From the NCBI GenBank assembly GCA_963773685.1, contig CAVZBY010000004.1:1-64000 (forward strand): a DNA stretch of 64,000 nt, given 5' to 3'. This document shows, in pieces, positions 9,009 through 17,808 of this stretch. The notes below the pieces were generated by a model. It worked only from the letters and a program-made list of their open reading frames with translations, was not told the origin of the DNA and made no database searches. Both the position numbers and the translations under genes were made by a program. Source of the DNA: JALHVH01 sp963773685 (GTDB lineage: Bacteria > Acidobacteriota > Aminicenantia > Aminicenantales > Saccharicenantaceae). Within the stretch, counting starts at the first letter, position 1. Every line of letters begins with the position of its first letter.

Positions 9009-10694
9009 ATGGGCATGAGAACTCCCCTTGGATGGACAGCGGTCCTTCTTCTCATCGTATCCGCCGGGTGCGGAACGGCTCAAACATCCCCCGACTATGA
9101 TCTCATCATCCTCAATGGACGGGTCATCGACGGAACGGGGAACCCGTGGTTCTACGCCGACATCGCCGTCCGTGGGGATTCCATCGCGGCCGTTGGACGC
9201 CTTAAGGGGCGGACGGCGTCCCGGATCATCGATGTCCACGGTCAAGCCGTCACCCCGGGATTCATCGACATGCACACCCATTGCGAAACGGGCCTGGCCA
9301 CCCCTGCCTTGAAGGCCAACCTGAACTATATAACCCAAGGCGTGACCACGGTCGTGACCGGAAACTGCGGATATGGTCCGATCAAGATCCAGGAAGTCTC
9401 CCGCGCCATGAAAGACATCGGGACGAATGCCGTTATCCTCGCGGGCTTCGGGACGATCCGGAACGAGGTCCTGGGAACGGAAAATCGGGCCCCGTCCTCC
9501 GAAGAGCTGGAGAGGATGATCTCCATCTTGCGCCGCGCGCTGGAAGAAGGGGCCTGGGGCCTTTCGACAGGGCTCCAATACATCCCCGACCGGTATTCGG
9601 GGACCGAGGAGATCATCGCCCTGGCCAAGGTCGTCGCCGAGTTCGACGGGATCTACAGCTCTCACATGAGAAGCGAAGAGGAGAACCTTCTCGACGCCGT
9701 CCGGGAAACGATCCGCATCGGCGAGGAATCCAAGGCCCGGGCCAATATCTCCCATTTCAAGGCGACCGGGAAACCGAACTGGGGATCCCTGGAAAAGGCG
9801 GTCCGTCTGGTGGGCGAAGCGCGGGCGCGCGGCGTCGAGATCACGGCCGACATGTATCCCTATAAGAACTCGGCCACGGTCCCGCTCCAGATCGTCTTCC
9901 TCGTGCCTCCCGGCCTGGGACCGTTCGAGGAGCTGGAGAAAACGGCGGCCCGCGAGGGAATGAGCGGAGAAGAAAGGGCCTCCCTCGCCGCGCGCTACGC
10001 GGCCGAGCTGGCCAATGCCCTTCGCAACCCCGAGCTCCGGAAGAGGATACGGAAAGCGACCGAAGAGGGGTTGCCCGATCGGGTCAACTGGGTGGCCAAG
10101 GGCGGGTGGTCGAACTTCAGCATCATGAGCAGCCGGAAACATCCCGAGCTCATCGGCCGGCTGTTCTGTGACCTGGCCGCCGAGCAGGGCCGGAAGGAGT
10201 TCGATATCGCCGCCGACCTCTATGGAGAGGAGGGGGACGACGTGACCATCTCCCTAAGCACGATGTCCGAGGACGACGTCGTCCAGGCCCTGAGACAGCC
10301 CTGGACGATGATCGGCACGGACGGCGCCGTCGTCGCCGAAGGGGAGACCAGCGTCCACCCCCGGAACTTCGGGACGTTCCCCCGGGTGCTCCGGAAGTAC
10401 GTCCGGGAGGAAGGGCTCCTGGGGCTCGAGGACGCCGTCCGGAAGATGACCTCATTGCCCGCTTCGCTATTGCGGCTTGCCGACCGCGGCCTCATCAAGC
10501 CCGGCTTCAAAGCGGACCTGGTCATCTTCGATCCGGGCGTCGTCGGGGACGAGGCGACCTTCGATGCCCCGACCCGGCCGAGCGTGGGCATCTCCCACGT
10601 TCTCGTCAACGGTAGGGTCAGCCTCGAGAACGGCCGGGTGACGGACGCATCCCATGGGATCGTCCTGCTCCACAAGACATCCGGAGCCCAATAA
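9009..10694 (+). CDS. N-acyl-D-amino-acid deacylase (D-aminoacylase), lipoprotein
   Basis: 561 residues. It should remove the acyl group from N-acyl-D-amino acids, freeing D-amino acids. A lipobox (IVSAGC, Cys21) predicts a lipid-anchored exported enzyme. The amidohydrolase metal motif is FIDMHTH, with His89 and His91. GNCGYG carries Cys120, matching the metal-bridging cysteine region of D-aminoacylases. SHMRSE and SHFKA supply the later histidines, and the IGTDGA aspartate motif lies near residue 437. Length and domain order match the family. It is the first gene of a tight plus-strand operon: a D-cysteine-desulfhydrase-like enzyme follows 20 bases later, then an NhaC antiporter. A strong promoter lies at 8898-8926. 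Confidence 0.88.
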   Translation: MGMRTPLGWTAVLLLIVSAGCGTAQTSPDYDLIILNGRVIDGTGNPWFYADIAVRGDSIAAVGRLKGRTASRIIDVHGQAVTPGFIDMHTHCETGLATPALKANLNYITQGVTTVVTGNCGYGPIKIQEVSRAMKDIGTNAVILAGFGTIRNEVLGTENRAPSSEELERMISILRRALEEGAWGLSTGLQYIPDRYSGTEEIIALAKVVAEFDGIYSSHMRSEEENLLDAVRETIRIGEESKARANISHFKATGKPNWGSLEKAVRLVGEARARGVEITADMYPYKNSATVPLQIVFLVPPGLGPFEELEKTAAREGMSGEERASLAARYAAELANALRNPELRKRIRKATEEGLPDRVNWVAKGGWSNFSIMSSRKHPELIGRLFCDLAAEQGRKEFDIAADLYGEEGDDVTISLSTMSEDDVVQALRQPWTMIGTDGAVVAEGETSVHPRNFGTFPRVLRKYVREEGLLGLEDAVRKMTSLPASLLRLADRGLIKPGFKADLVIFDPGVVGDEATFDAPTRPSVGISHVLVNGRVSLENGRVTDASHGIVLLHKTSGAQ

Positions 10695-10714
10695 TATCGG
10701 AAGGAGAACGGTTC

Positions 10715-11704
10715 TTGAAGACCCAAAGCCCTGTTGAGGCGTTTCACGCCATCCCGAGACTGCCGCTGCTCAACCTCGGGACCCCCATCGAACGCTGTGC
10801 CCGCCTCGAGAAGGAGATCCCGGGCTCTCCGAAGATCTTCATCAAGCGGGATGATTGCCTCGGATACCTGATCGGCGGGAACAAGGTCAGGAAGCTCGAA
10901 TACGTCATGGCCGACGTCCAAAGGCGCGGCGCCACCGCCGTCGTCACGATCGGCTCCGTCCAGTCCAATCATGCCCGTATCACCGCCCTCGTTGCCCGGC
11001 GATGTGGCCTGAAGTGCGCTTTGATCCTGAACGGCGACGCGCCGGAAACGCCGACGGCCAACTATCGCATCAACAAGCTGCTCGGCGTCGAGATCCATCA
11101 CGTCGGCACGCGCGAGGACAGGTCGGCGCGGATGGTCGAGGTCGCCGCCGAGCTCCGAAGCCGGGGAGAGATCGTCTACGAGATCCCCCTCGGCTCCTCT
11201 CACGGGGTCGGATCCTTTGGCTTCGTCAACGCCTTCGAGGAGATGCTCCGTCAGGAGAAGGAGATGGGGACCGCCTTCGACGCCCTCTTCATCGCCAGTT
11301 CATCGGGCGGAACCCAGGCGGGGCTCGAGGCGGGGAAACGGCTCTTCGGAAGGACCGGCCTGCGGATCTTCGGTATCAGCCCCGACGACCCATCGGCGGC
11401 CATTCGCGGGACGGTCTCGGGAATCATGGACGACATGCTCGAACGGCTCGGATCCCCGAACGGCAGGGGCGGCACGGACGTCGAGGTCGACGACGCCTAT
11501 GTCGGGGACGGATACGGGATCCCGTCGGAGGCGTCCCGGGAAGCGGCCGCTCTCCTCGCCGGGACCGAGGGAATCCTCCTGGACCCCATATATACGTCCA
11601 AGTCCGCTGCGGGGCTCATCGACTACTGCCGGAGCGGCCGGCTTCCGGCATCCGCGAACGTCCTCTTCTGGCACACGGGCGGGCTGGTTGCCCTCTTCGA
11701 ATAG
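10715..11704 (+). CDS. D-cysteine desulfhydrase / ACC deaminase family PLP enzyme
   Basis: 329 residues of fold-type II PLP enzyme. The lysine in GGNKVRK (Lys57) should bind PLP, and ASSSGGTQAG is the phosphate-binding loop. The family contains D-cysteine desulfhydrase (pyruvate, H2S, ammonia) and 1-aminocyclopropane-1-carboxylate deaminase. Next to a D-aminoacylase, a D-amino-acid substrate is the better guess, but the split cannot be settled by eye. Translation begins at TTG (10715), four bases after an AAGGAGAACG site; no ATG fits. A close paralogue lies at 17809-18849 on the other strand. Confidence 0.8.
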   Translation: MKTQSPVEAFHAIPRLPLLNLGTPIERCARLEKEIPGSPKIFIKRDDCLGYLIGGNKVRKLEYVMADVQRRGATAVVTIGSVQSNHARITALVARRCGLKCALILNGDAPETPTANYRINKLLGVEIHHVGTREDRSARMVEVAAELRSRGEIVYEIPLGSSHGVGSFGFVNAFEEMLRQEKEMGTAFDALFIASSSGGTQAGLEAGKRLFGRTGLRIFGISPDDPSAAIRGTVSGIMDDMLERLGSPNGRGGTDVEVDDAYVGDGYGIPSEASREAAALLAGTEGILLDPIYTSKSAAGLIDYCRSGRLPASANVLFWHTGGLVALFE

Positions 11705-11784
11705 TCCTTCGCCCGGCCGCTTGTTTTTGCCGGCGGCCTCAAGAATAATGGTGGGGCCCGGAGACTCCCGCAAGGAGGCGTGAT

Positions 11785-13203
11785 TTGTCGGAAACCTTCG
11801 GCGTTCTGTCGCTCATCCCCCCCGTCGTGGCGATCGGGCTCGCCCTCTGGAAGAAGCAGCTCATCCCGGCCCTTATCCTGGGCGTCTGGATCGGGGAGAT
11901 CATCCTCAGCGGAGGCCGCGTCCTGCCGTCGTTCTTCCGGACGATGGACGACGCCCTGAGGGTCGCCTCGGCCAAGGGCAACGTCGAGATCATCGTCTTC
12001 AGCCTCCTCGTCGGCGCTTTGCTGGCCCTCATCCGTGAATCCAACGGTTTCCGGGGGTTCATCGCCTGGGTCGAGAATACGAAGCTCCTTCGGTCCAAGG
12101 GCGGCGTTTATCCCATGACGTTCCTCCTCGGGATCGCTATCTTCATCGAATGCTACTCGAGCATCCTCGTCAACGGCTTCCTGATGAGGCCCATCTACGA
12201 CCGCCTGCGGATCTCGAGGGAACGCCTGGCCTATTTCCTCCACACCATCAGCATCAATTTCGTCGCCATCGTCATCGTCAACAGCTGGGGCGCTTACTAC
12301 ATGAGCCTGTTGGCGACCCAGTCCGTCACATCCCCGATGAAGCTCCTCGTGGGCGCCCTCCCGTACAGCTTCTACTGCCTCGCCAGTCTGGCCCTCGTTG
12401 GCGTGGTCATGGCCACGGGGTTGACGATAGGCCCAATGCGGGCGGCTGAGAGGGCCGCCGCCGCCGGGACCCGCGACGAGGGGAACGGCGGGCCGGGGCC
12501 GGAATCGGGCTTGGGCGGGGGGCGGCCGGGGGTCAAGCCGAACGCGCTTTACATGATCGTGCCGGTCGCCGTCCTGCTGATAATGGTCTTCGTCGCCCTT
12601 TATGTCACCGGCGACGGGAACATCATCAAGGGAAACGGCTCGTCCTCGATATTCTATGCGGCGATCGTCGCCATCCTGGTAGCCTCCATACTGCTGTTGG
12701 CCAAAAGGGCCCTCCGCTTCGGCGAGATCCTCGACATTCTCTTCAAGGGCATGGGAGAGCTCCTTCCCGTGGCCGTCCTGCTGGTCTTCGCCCTGACCCT
12801 CGGGGACGTGAGCCGGCAGTTGGGGACCGGGATGTTCCTTGCGGGGGTGGCCAAGCAGGGACTACCGGCCTTCCTCCTTCCCGCCCTCCTCTTCGCCCTG
12901 GGCTGTGTCATCTCCTTCGCCACCGGGACTTCTTACGGGACGTTCGCCATCCTGGTCCCCATAGCCCTTCCGATGGCGGCCGTCCTCGGCGTCAAGCCCG
13001 CCCTGGTGTTCGCCGCCTGCATCAGCGGAGGCGTCTTCGGGGATAACTGCTCGCCCGTATCGGATACGAGCATCGTCACGGGCATGGCTGCCCGCGTCCA
13101 GGTCGTAGATCACATTAAAACCCAGATCCCGTACGCGCTCATCGCGGCCTCGGTCGCGCTGGTCCTGTTCGCCGTGACGGGGTTCGTCACCCGAGGCCTG
13201 TGA
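11785..13203 (+). CDS. NhaC-family Na+/H+ antiporter
   Basis: 472 residues with 11-12 membrane segments and the NhaC-type motif GVFGDNCSPVSDTS near residue 415. This family exchanges sodium for protons; some members exchange small acids such as malate for lactate. The start is TTG at 11785, with AAGGAGG six bases ahead. It is third in the D-aminoacylase operon, so a role in moving a product of amino-acid breakdown, or in restoring sodium balance during uptake, is plausible inference. A glycine-rich hydrophilic loop lies near residues 225-250. Confidence 0.85.
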   Translation: MSETFGVLSLIPPVVAIGLALWKKQLIPALILGVWIGEIILSGGRVLPSFFRTMDDALRVASAKGNVEIIVFSLLVGALLALIRESNGFRGFIAWVENTKLLRSKGGVYPMTFLLGIAIFIECYSSILVNGFLMRPIYDRLRISRERLAYFLHTISINFVAIVIVNSWGAYYMSLLATQSVTSPMKLLVGALPYSFYCLASLALVGVVMATGLTIGPMRAAERAAAAGTRDEGNGGPGPESGLGGGRPGVKPNALYMIVPVAVLLIMVFVALYVTGDGNIIKGNGSSSIFYAAIVAILVASILLLAKRALRFGEILDILFKGMGELLPVAVLLVFALTLGDVSRQLGTGMFLAGVAKQGLPAFLLPALLFALGCVISFATGTSYGTFAILVPIALPMAAVLGVKPALVFAACISGGVFGDNCSPVSDTSIVTGMAARVQVVDHIKTQIPYALIAASVALVLFAVTGFVTRGL

Positions 13204-13220
13204 TCCGGAGGGAACGGACG

Positions 13221-14018
13221 ATGCTCCAAGGACGCGCCCCCCGTTCTGGGCGTCCTTTCCCGGCCCTGATCCTCCTTTTCGCGTGCGGATTGGCGCGCGC
13301 TGCCGGCCCCGCGGCCCAAGAGCCCGTCACGACGTCCGTCGACCTCCTCGACGAAGTCCGGCGCCTCAAGACGATGGCCGGCCGGGTTCATCTCGAATGG
13401 CTCTATCTTGAAGATTCTATAGATGGGCAACCGGATCAGACGGCCCTAGTGAAGAGCGGCCGCGATGTCGAATTCGGGGAAGGGCTTCTGTACCACGGCC
13501 GGGATGGCTTGGACGAAGCCCTGCGAGCCGGGCGCGTCGAAGGCCCGAGCTACCTGACGCGAGTTCCCCATGTCTGGGCCATAGGCCCGTTCCATTGCCT
13601 TTCGCGGAGCCCTGCGATCTTCGTCATCGAGGCCGGCGATTTCAACCGGCTCCGTGACGAGGGCAAGGCCGTCCTTGAAGCCGAGATCGACCGGGAGTCG
13701 GGGATCATGGACCCCTACCCAAAGATCATGAAGGGGATTCCCTTGGACATGGTCCGAGAGATCTGGATCGACCAGGATACGGCGGACAGGTACGATAGGC
13801 TTTGCGGCCGTCCCGTCGGGGATCTCGACGCGCTCGATCGGGCCCTCAGGGATGCCGTCGCCGGGTGGCGGGCCGCCGGGAAGCTCGTCATAATCCCCGG
13901 GCTCGCCCATGCGGCGCTCCCGACAGGGGCCTTCTATCCGGCGGCCTTCGAAGCCGTCGGGGCCTACTTCGTCGGCAATAGGCTTACGGACAGGATCCCC
14001 GTCTTCAGGCCGCGGTGA
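13221..14018 (+). CDS. Secreted protein of unknown function
   Basis: I do not recognise a family. From the preferred ATG at 13221 (GGAGGGAACGGACG ahead) it has 265 residues; a GTG at 13200 overlapping the antiporter stop is the alternative. A signal peptide (about 1-28) precedes a soluble alpha/beta region. Visible stretches include VRLEW-like strands, EIWIDQDTADRYDRL and a C-terminal IIPGLAHAALP. No metal or nucleophile motif is obvious. It is the last gene of the D-aminoacylase operon, directly coupled to the antiporter, so it probably acts in the same pathway in the periplasm. Confidence 0.6.
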   Translation: MLQGRAPRSGRPFPALILLFACGLARAAGPAAQEPVTTSVDLLDEVRRLKTMAGRVHLEWLYLEDSIDGQPDQTALVKSGRDVEFGEGLLYHGRDGLDEALRAGRVEGPSYLTRVPHVWAIGPFHCLSRSPAIFVIEAGDFNRLRDEGKAVLEAEIDRESGIMDPYPKIMKGIPLDMVREIWIDQDTADRYDRLCGRPVGDLDALDRALRDAVAGWRAAGKLVIIPGLAHAALPTGAFYPAAFEAVGAYFVGNRLTDRIPVFRPR

Positions 14019-14057
14019 GCGCTTATTTCCGCCGATCCATCGCCTCTCGATATAACC

Positions 14058-14098
14058 TTGACACCCGGGAACAGATGATATATTTATGTATATAAATA
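14058..14098 (+). promoter_or_regulatory. Promoter with AT-rich operator-like motif, amidohydrolase-dipeptidase-GntR operon
   Basis: TTGACA at 14058-14063, a 17-base spacer, and TATTTA at 14081-14086. TATATAAATA at 14089-14098 is part of an inverted repeat with ATATTTAT and ATAAATAT arms. Arrangement and motif match the promoters near 8898 and 40726. Confidence 0.65.
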
Positions 14099-14156
14099 TA
14101 CATTATTATTGACCATCGGCCGAATGGCCGGGACGGATCGCCTAAAGGAGGAATGC

Positions 14157-15548
14157 ATGAAGAAACAAAGGATCGCTTCCGCGGCCGTAGGGCCGCTCCT
14201 CATCTTTTCCGTCCTGTTGCCGATGAGCGCCTTGGCCCAGACCAAGAGGATCCTTCCGGAAGCCGAGGCTTCGGCTTTCAAGTGCGGGCTCCTCATCGAT
14301 CCCGCATCCGGACGGTCCCTCCGGGACGCCGTCATCGTCGTCGCCGGAGGCCGGATCCTGTGGATCGAACAGGCGGCCTCGGCGCGGATCCCGGAGACGT
14401 TCAAGGTCGTCGATTTCGGCGGGAAGACCATCATCCCCGGACTCATTGACACTCACGGGCACCTCTTCGGGGGGCTCGCCCGGCGGCACACGACCTGCGA
14501 TCTCTTGGCCCCCCTCTTTCTCGCGGCCGGGGTGACCACCGTGAGGAGCCCGGGATCGATGGAGCCGGAAGGGGATATGGGCCTCCGGAACCGGATCAAC
14601 TCCGGACGCATCCTCGGCCCTCGCTATTTCCATTCCGGGCCGTACATCGAGGGAGACCCCGTGACCGTAGGCTGGATGAATCCCGTCCGAACGCCCGAGG
14701 AGGTCCGGCTCAAGATCGAAGCCTGGATCAAGTCAGGGGCGTCCTCGGTCAAGGTCTACGCGAACATGAAGGGGGAACTCCTCAAGACCGCCATCGAGTT
14801 CGGCCACCTCCAGGGCGTCAAGGTCATCGGTCATCTGGGGGCGACGCCCTGGAAGGAAGCCATGCTCATGGGGATCGACGAACTCTTTCACGGCATCCTG
14901 GCCCTGCCGGAGATCGCGCCGCAAGGCTCGGCCGCCAGGGACCCGAAGGACCCCTACGGCTGGCTGGCGTCCGCGGACCTCTCGGCCCCCGAGCTCAAGG
15001 ACCTTCTTCGGCTGGCGGCCGAAACCGGGGTCGTCCTGACGCCGACCGCCGTCGTGCTCGAGTCCCTGGATCCCATGCCCAAATACCTGGAAGAGGAAAA
15101 AGGGTTCATGACCACGGACGCCTGGGCCAAGCTTCTGGAAAGGAGCGCCAAGCCCTACATCACCAACCGCGACCAGGTCATGGCGAAGATCAGAGAGTTC
15201 ATCAAGATGGCCTACGACGCGGGCTGCGTCCTCAGCACCGGGACCGACCAGGTGGGCTTCACGTTCCTCCCGGGATTCGGCCTCTGGAGAGAAATGGAGA
15301 TATTCGCCGAAGCCGGCGTGCCTACGATGGACGTCCTCCGCGCGGCCACGGTGAACGGGGCCAAGGCCATCGGCGTGAGCGATCTCCTGGGCGCCCTCGA
15401 AGCCGGCAAGCTCGCGGATTTCGTCGTCCTGGACGGCAATCCCCTGGAGGATATCAGCCGTGTGCGCTCCGTACATCGGGTCGTCAAGGGCGGGGTCGTG
15501 TTCGAGCCGGAGGCCGTCCTCAAGCCGGCCCTCGGCAGGATCGATTGA
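14157..15548 (+). CDS. Exported amidohydrolase
   Basis: 463 residues from the ATG at 14157, which has AAAGGAGG six bases ahead. A signal peptide ends at ALAQ (about 28). The protein has an amidohydrolase TIM barrel with a flanking beta-sandwich. The metal motif is IDTHGH (His100 and His102), the next metal histidine is in KVIGHLG, and the catalytic aspartate is in STGTDQ. This imidazolonepropionase-like group includes exported peptidases such as proline- or aminoacyl-directed carboxypeptidases, so hydrolysis of a small amide or dipeptide is likely; the substrate is unknown. A dipeptidase gene follows 13 bases later, and its regulator follows that. Confidence 0.82.
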   Translation: MKKQRIASAAVGPLLIFSVLLPMSALAQTKRILPEAEASAFKCGLLIDPASGRSLRDAVIVVAGGRILWIEQAASARIPETFKVVDFGGKTIIPGLIDTHGHLFGGLARRHTTCDLLAPLFLAAGVTTVRSPGSMEPEGDMGLRNRINSGRILGPRYFHSGPYIEGDPVTVGWMNPVRTPEEVRLKIEAWIKSGASSVKVYANMKGELLKTAIEFGHLQGVKVIGHLGATPWKEAMLMGIDELFHGILALPEIAPQGSAARDPKDPYGWLASADLSAPELKDLLRLAAETGVVLTPTAVVLESLDPMPKYLEEEKGFMTTDAWAKLLERSAKPYITNRDQVMAKIREFIKMAYDAGCVLSTGTDQVGFTFLPGFGLWREMEIFAEAGVPTMDVLRAATVNGAKAIGVSDLLGALEAGKLADFVVLDGNPLEDISRVRSVHRVVKGGVVFEPEAVLKPALGRID

Positions 15549-15561
15549 CAAGGAGATGATC

Positions 15562-16710
15562 ATGAAGAGACGCGATTTCGTCGCCGGGGGGGTGGCCGCG
15601 GCCGCCGCGGGCTGTCTGGCCCCGAGATTCGCATTCGGCCGCGGGCAGGAGCCGGCCGCGGTCCAGGACGCCCTGGCCGCCGCCCTCGAGGAGCGCAAAA
15701 CCCATCCTCTCTATTTCGAAGGGATGACCTATTTCGGCGGGACCAAGGAGCCGTTCCGGAACTCGGGCCTGTCTGGTCTCCTCTGGGACGTCTCGGCCGG
15801 CAATATGTCCGACGGCAGGTTCATCCGCCAGCTGGTCCCGACTTTCAAGTCCGTCGGCGCCGCCGTCAAGTACCTCCGGACCAACGACATCGGCATGTTC
15901 CTGGCGACCAAGGGCAGCCAGATCAAGGAGGCTCATCGGACCGGGAAGACGGCGGTCTTCCTCCAGTTCCAGAGCGCCGAGGCCCTGTCCGACGACGTGG
16001 ACACGATGGACGCCTTTTACGAAATGGGCCTTCGCATCCTCCAGTACACTCACCATTATGACAACGCCTATTCCGGAGGCGGCCTGGTCAAGGAATGGAA
16101 AGGCCTCACGGACCTCGGGCGGAAGGCCCTGGAGAAGATGAACGCCCTGGGCATCGTCCCGGACCTCTCCCACGGCAACGAGGTCATGGGCCTTGAGGTC
16201 TGCCGGCTTTCGAAGAAGCCCGTCATCGTCTCCCACACGGGCTGCCGGGCCCTGGTCAACAACGCCCGCTGCGTGGCGGACGCCGTGATCAAGGCCGTCG
16301 CCGACACGGGAGGCGTCGTCGGGATCTTCTCCATGAGCTTCTGGCTGACGGAGGACCCCGTCCCCACCGTTGACTCCTATATCCGTCAGCTCGAGCACGT
16401 CATCCAGGTCGGCGGTATCGACGCGGTCGGCATCTCCAACGATTACGACGTCGCCGGCGAGCTCGGCGCGCTCAGTGTCGGCAACGACAACACGAAGGCG
16501 ATCAAGGGCTATCTCCCCTGGTGGAAGCAGCACTCTGGGGTCCTTGGCTTCGACAGGCTCCCGGAGCACTGTGTCATCCCCGAACTCAACAACATCCGGC
16601 GCTTCCATACGATCCAGGCCGCTCTGGAGAAGAAGGGCTTCAAGCCCGTCGAGATCGAGAAGATCATGGGAGGCAATTGGGTCCGCCTGTACACCGAAAG
16701 CCTCGGATGA
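15562..16710 (+). CDS. Divergent M19-type membrane dipeptidase, Tat-exported
   Basis: 382 residues. The start KRRDF with a following hydrophobic stretch is a twin-arginine signal, so the enzyme is probably exported folded. The M19 (renal dipeptidase) features visible are YTHHYDNAYSG (about 155-165), PDLSHGNE and VIVSHTGCRAL, the last two carrying the usual metal histidines. The N-terminal H-x-D metal motif of classical members is not evident: the matching place reads FEGMTYF. The family hydrolyses dipeptides, including those with a C-terminal D-residue, which fits the nearby D-aminoacylase. AAGGAG lies six bases before the ATG at 15562. Second gene of a three-gene operon ending in a GntR regulator. 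Confidence 0.78.
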   Translation: MKRRDFVAGGVAAAAAGCLAPRFAFGRGQEPAAVQDALAAALEERKTHPLYFEGMTYFGGTKEPFRNSGLSGLLWDVSAGNMSDGRFIRQLVPTFKSVGAAVKYLRTNDIGMFLATKGSQIKEAHRTGKTAVFLQFQSAEALSDDVDTMDAFYEMGLRILQYTHHYDNAYSGGGLVKEWKGLTDLGRKALEKMNALGIVPDLSHGNEVMGLEVCRLSKKPVIVSHTGCRALVNNARCVADAVIKAVADTGGVVGIFSMSFWLTEDPVPTVDSYIRQLEHVIQVGGIDAVGISNDYDVAGELGALSVGNDNTKAIKGYLPWWKQHSGVLGFDRLPEHCVIPELNNIRRFHTIQAALEKKGFKPVEIEKIMGGNWVRLYTESLG

Positions 16711-16773
16711 GGAAAGGCTTGAAATCACTCGGACGACTTAGATAGAATGGCTTCGGAGCCTGAGAGGAACGCC

Positions 16774-17769
16774 ATGATCAAGTGGTTCATCGATAAGAAC
16801 AGCCGGATGCCTCTCTATCTCCAACTCAAGGACCTGATCAAGTACTTCATCTCCACCGGAGCCATCAGCGACGGCGACCATCTCCCGGGCGTCGTCCAGC
16901 TGGCCGGGGAACTCAAGATCAATTTCGAGACCGTGCGCAAGGCCTACAAGGAGCTGGAGAAGGAGAAGCTCATCGCCATGAGCCCCGGGCGGGGGACCTT
17001 CGCCACTCTGCACAAGGATGCCGTCCGGATGCTCAAGAACCGGAAGGAAGGAGAGCCGGACGCTCCGCCGCGTCCCGAGGCCCTCATCCAAAGGGACGTC
17101 GCCGGGCTCCTCCAGGAGGGCCGGACGGTCGACGAGATCCGGGCGCTCGTCGAGTCCATCCTTTCCGGCATCTCGCAGGACCAGTCGCGCAAATACGTCA
17201 TCTTCACGGAATGCAACCCTCTCCAGGTCCGGGAGATCTCGCAGACGCTTGCCCAGAACGTCCGCATCAGGGTCAAGCCCGTCCTCCTTACTGAGCTTCG
17301 TGAGGAGCTTCGCAAGGGGAGCCCGGAAGAGGGCGAGCTCCTCGGTATCGTCACCACCGGCTTCCATGTCAACGAGGTCACCGATATCGTCGGCGACCTT
17401 CCCCTCGACATCGACATCCTCATCACCAACATGTCCCCGGACACGATGGCCAGGATCGGCTCGTTCGACAAGAACCTTCGTTTCGGCTTCATCAGCCGGG
17501 ATAAGGAGTCCGTCCCCCTATACCGGGAGCTCCTCCGGTCGGAGTTCGGGCGGAAGATCAACCTGGCTGCCTCGACGCTGGGGGAAACCGAGAAGGCCAG
17601 GGCCCTCCTGGATTCGGTGGATGTCCTTCTGGCCACGCCTCCCGTCTTCGAGGACGTGAAGAAGCTGGCGGCGGGCAGGATCCCGGTGTTCTGCACGTTC
17701 GACCGGGTGGATCCCCAGTCCTTGAAGCTCGTCAAGAACGGGATCCTCAAGAAGCTGAGCCTAGCTTGA
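16774..17769 (+). CDS. GntR-family transcriptional regulator with unusual C-terminal domain
   Basis: 331 residues from the ATG at 16774 (GAGAGGAACGCC ahead); an ATG at 16747 without a clear site would add nine. The winged helix-turn-helix covers about residues 10-75 (PLYLQLKDLI, then INFETVRKAYKELE and PGRGTF), as in the YtrA-like branch. The C-terminal 230 residues are much longer than YtrA's and look like an alpha/beta sensor domain (KYVIFTECNP, then LLGIVTTGFHV and DILITNMSPD). The ligand is unknown. Placed at the end of the amidohydrolase-dipeptidase operon, it is the natural candidate to bind the shared AT-rich motif at the island's promoters; that is inference. Confidence 0.8.
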   Translation: MIKWFIDKNSRMPLYLQLKDLIKYFISTGAISDGDHLPGVVQLAGELKINFETVRKAYKELEKEKLIAMSPGRGTFATLHKDAVRMLKNRKEGEPDAPPRPEALIQRDVAGLLQEGRTVDEIRALVESILSGISQDQSRKYVIFTECNPLQVREISQTLAQNVRIRVKPVLLTELREELRKGSPEEGELLGIVTTGFHVNEVTDIVGDLPLDIDILITNMSPDTMARIGSFDKNLRFGFISRDKESVPLYRELLRSEFGRKINLAASTLGETEKARALLDSVDVLLATPPVFEDVKKLAAGRIPVFCTFDRVDPQSLKLVKNGILKKLSLA

Positions 17770-17780
17770 CCCGGGGTCCG

Positions 17781-17803
17781 TCCCGGCGGGCGCGCCGCCG
17801 GGA
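17781..17803. terminator. Hairpin between convergent genes
   Basis: A perfect 9-base stem, TCCCGGCGG with CCGCCGGGA, and a 5-base loop lies between the ends of the GntR gene and the second desulfhydrase gene. There is no T-run, so termination may be weak or Rho-aided. Confidence 0.5.
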
Positions 17804-17808
17804 GCCGC

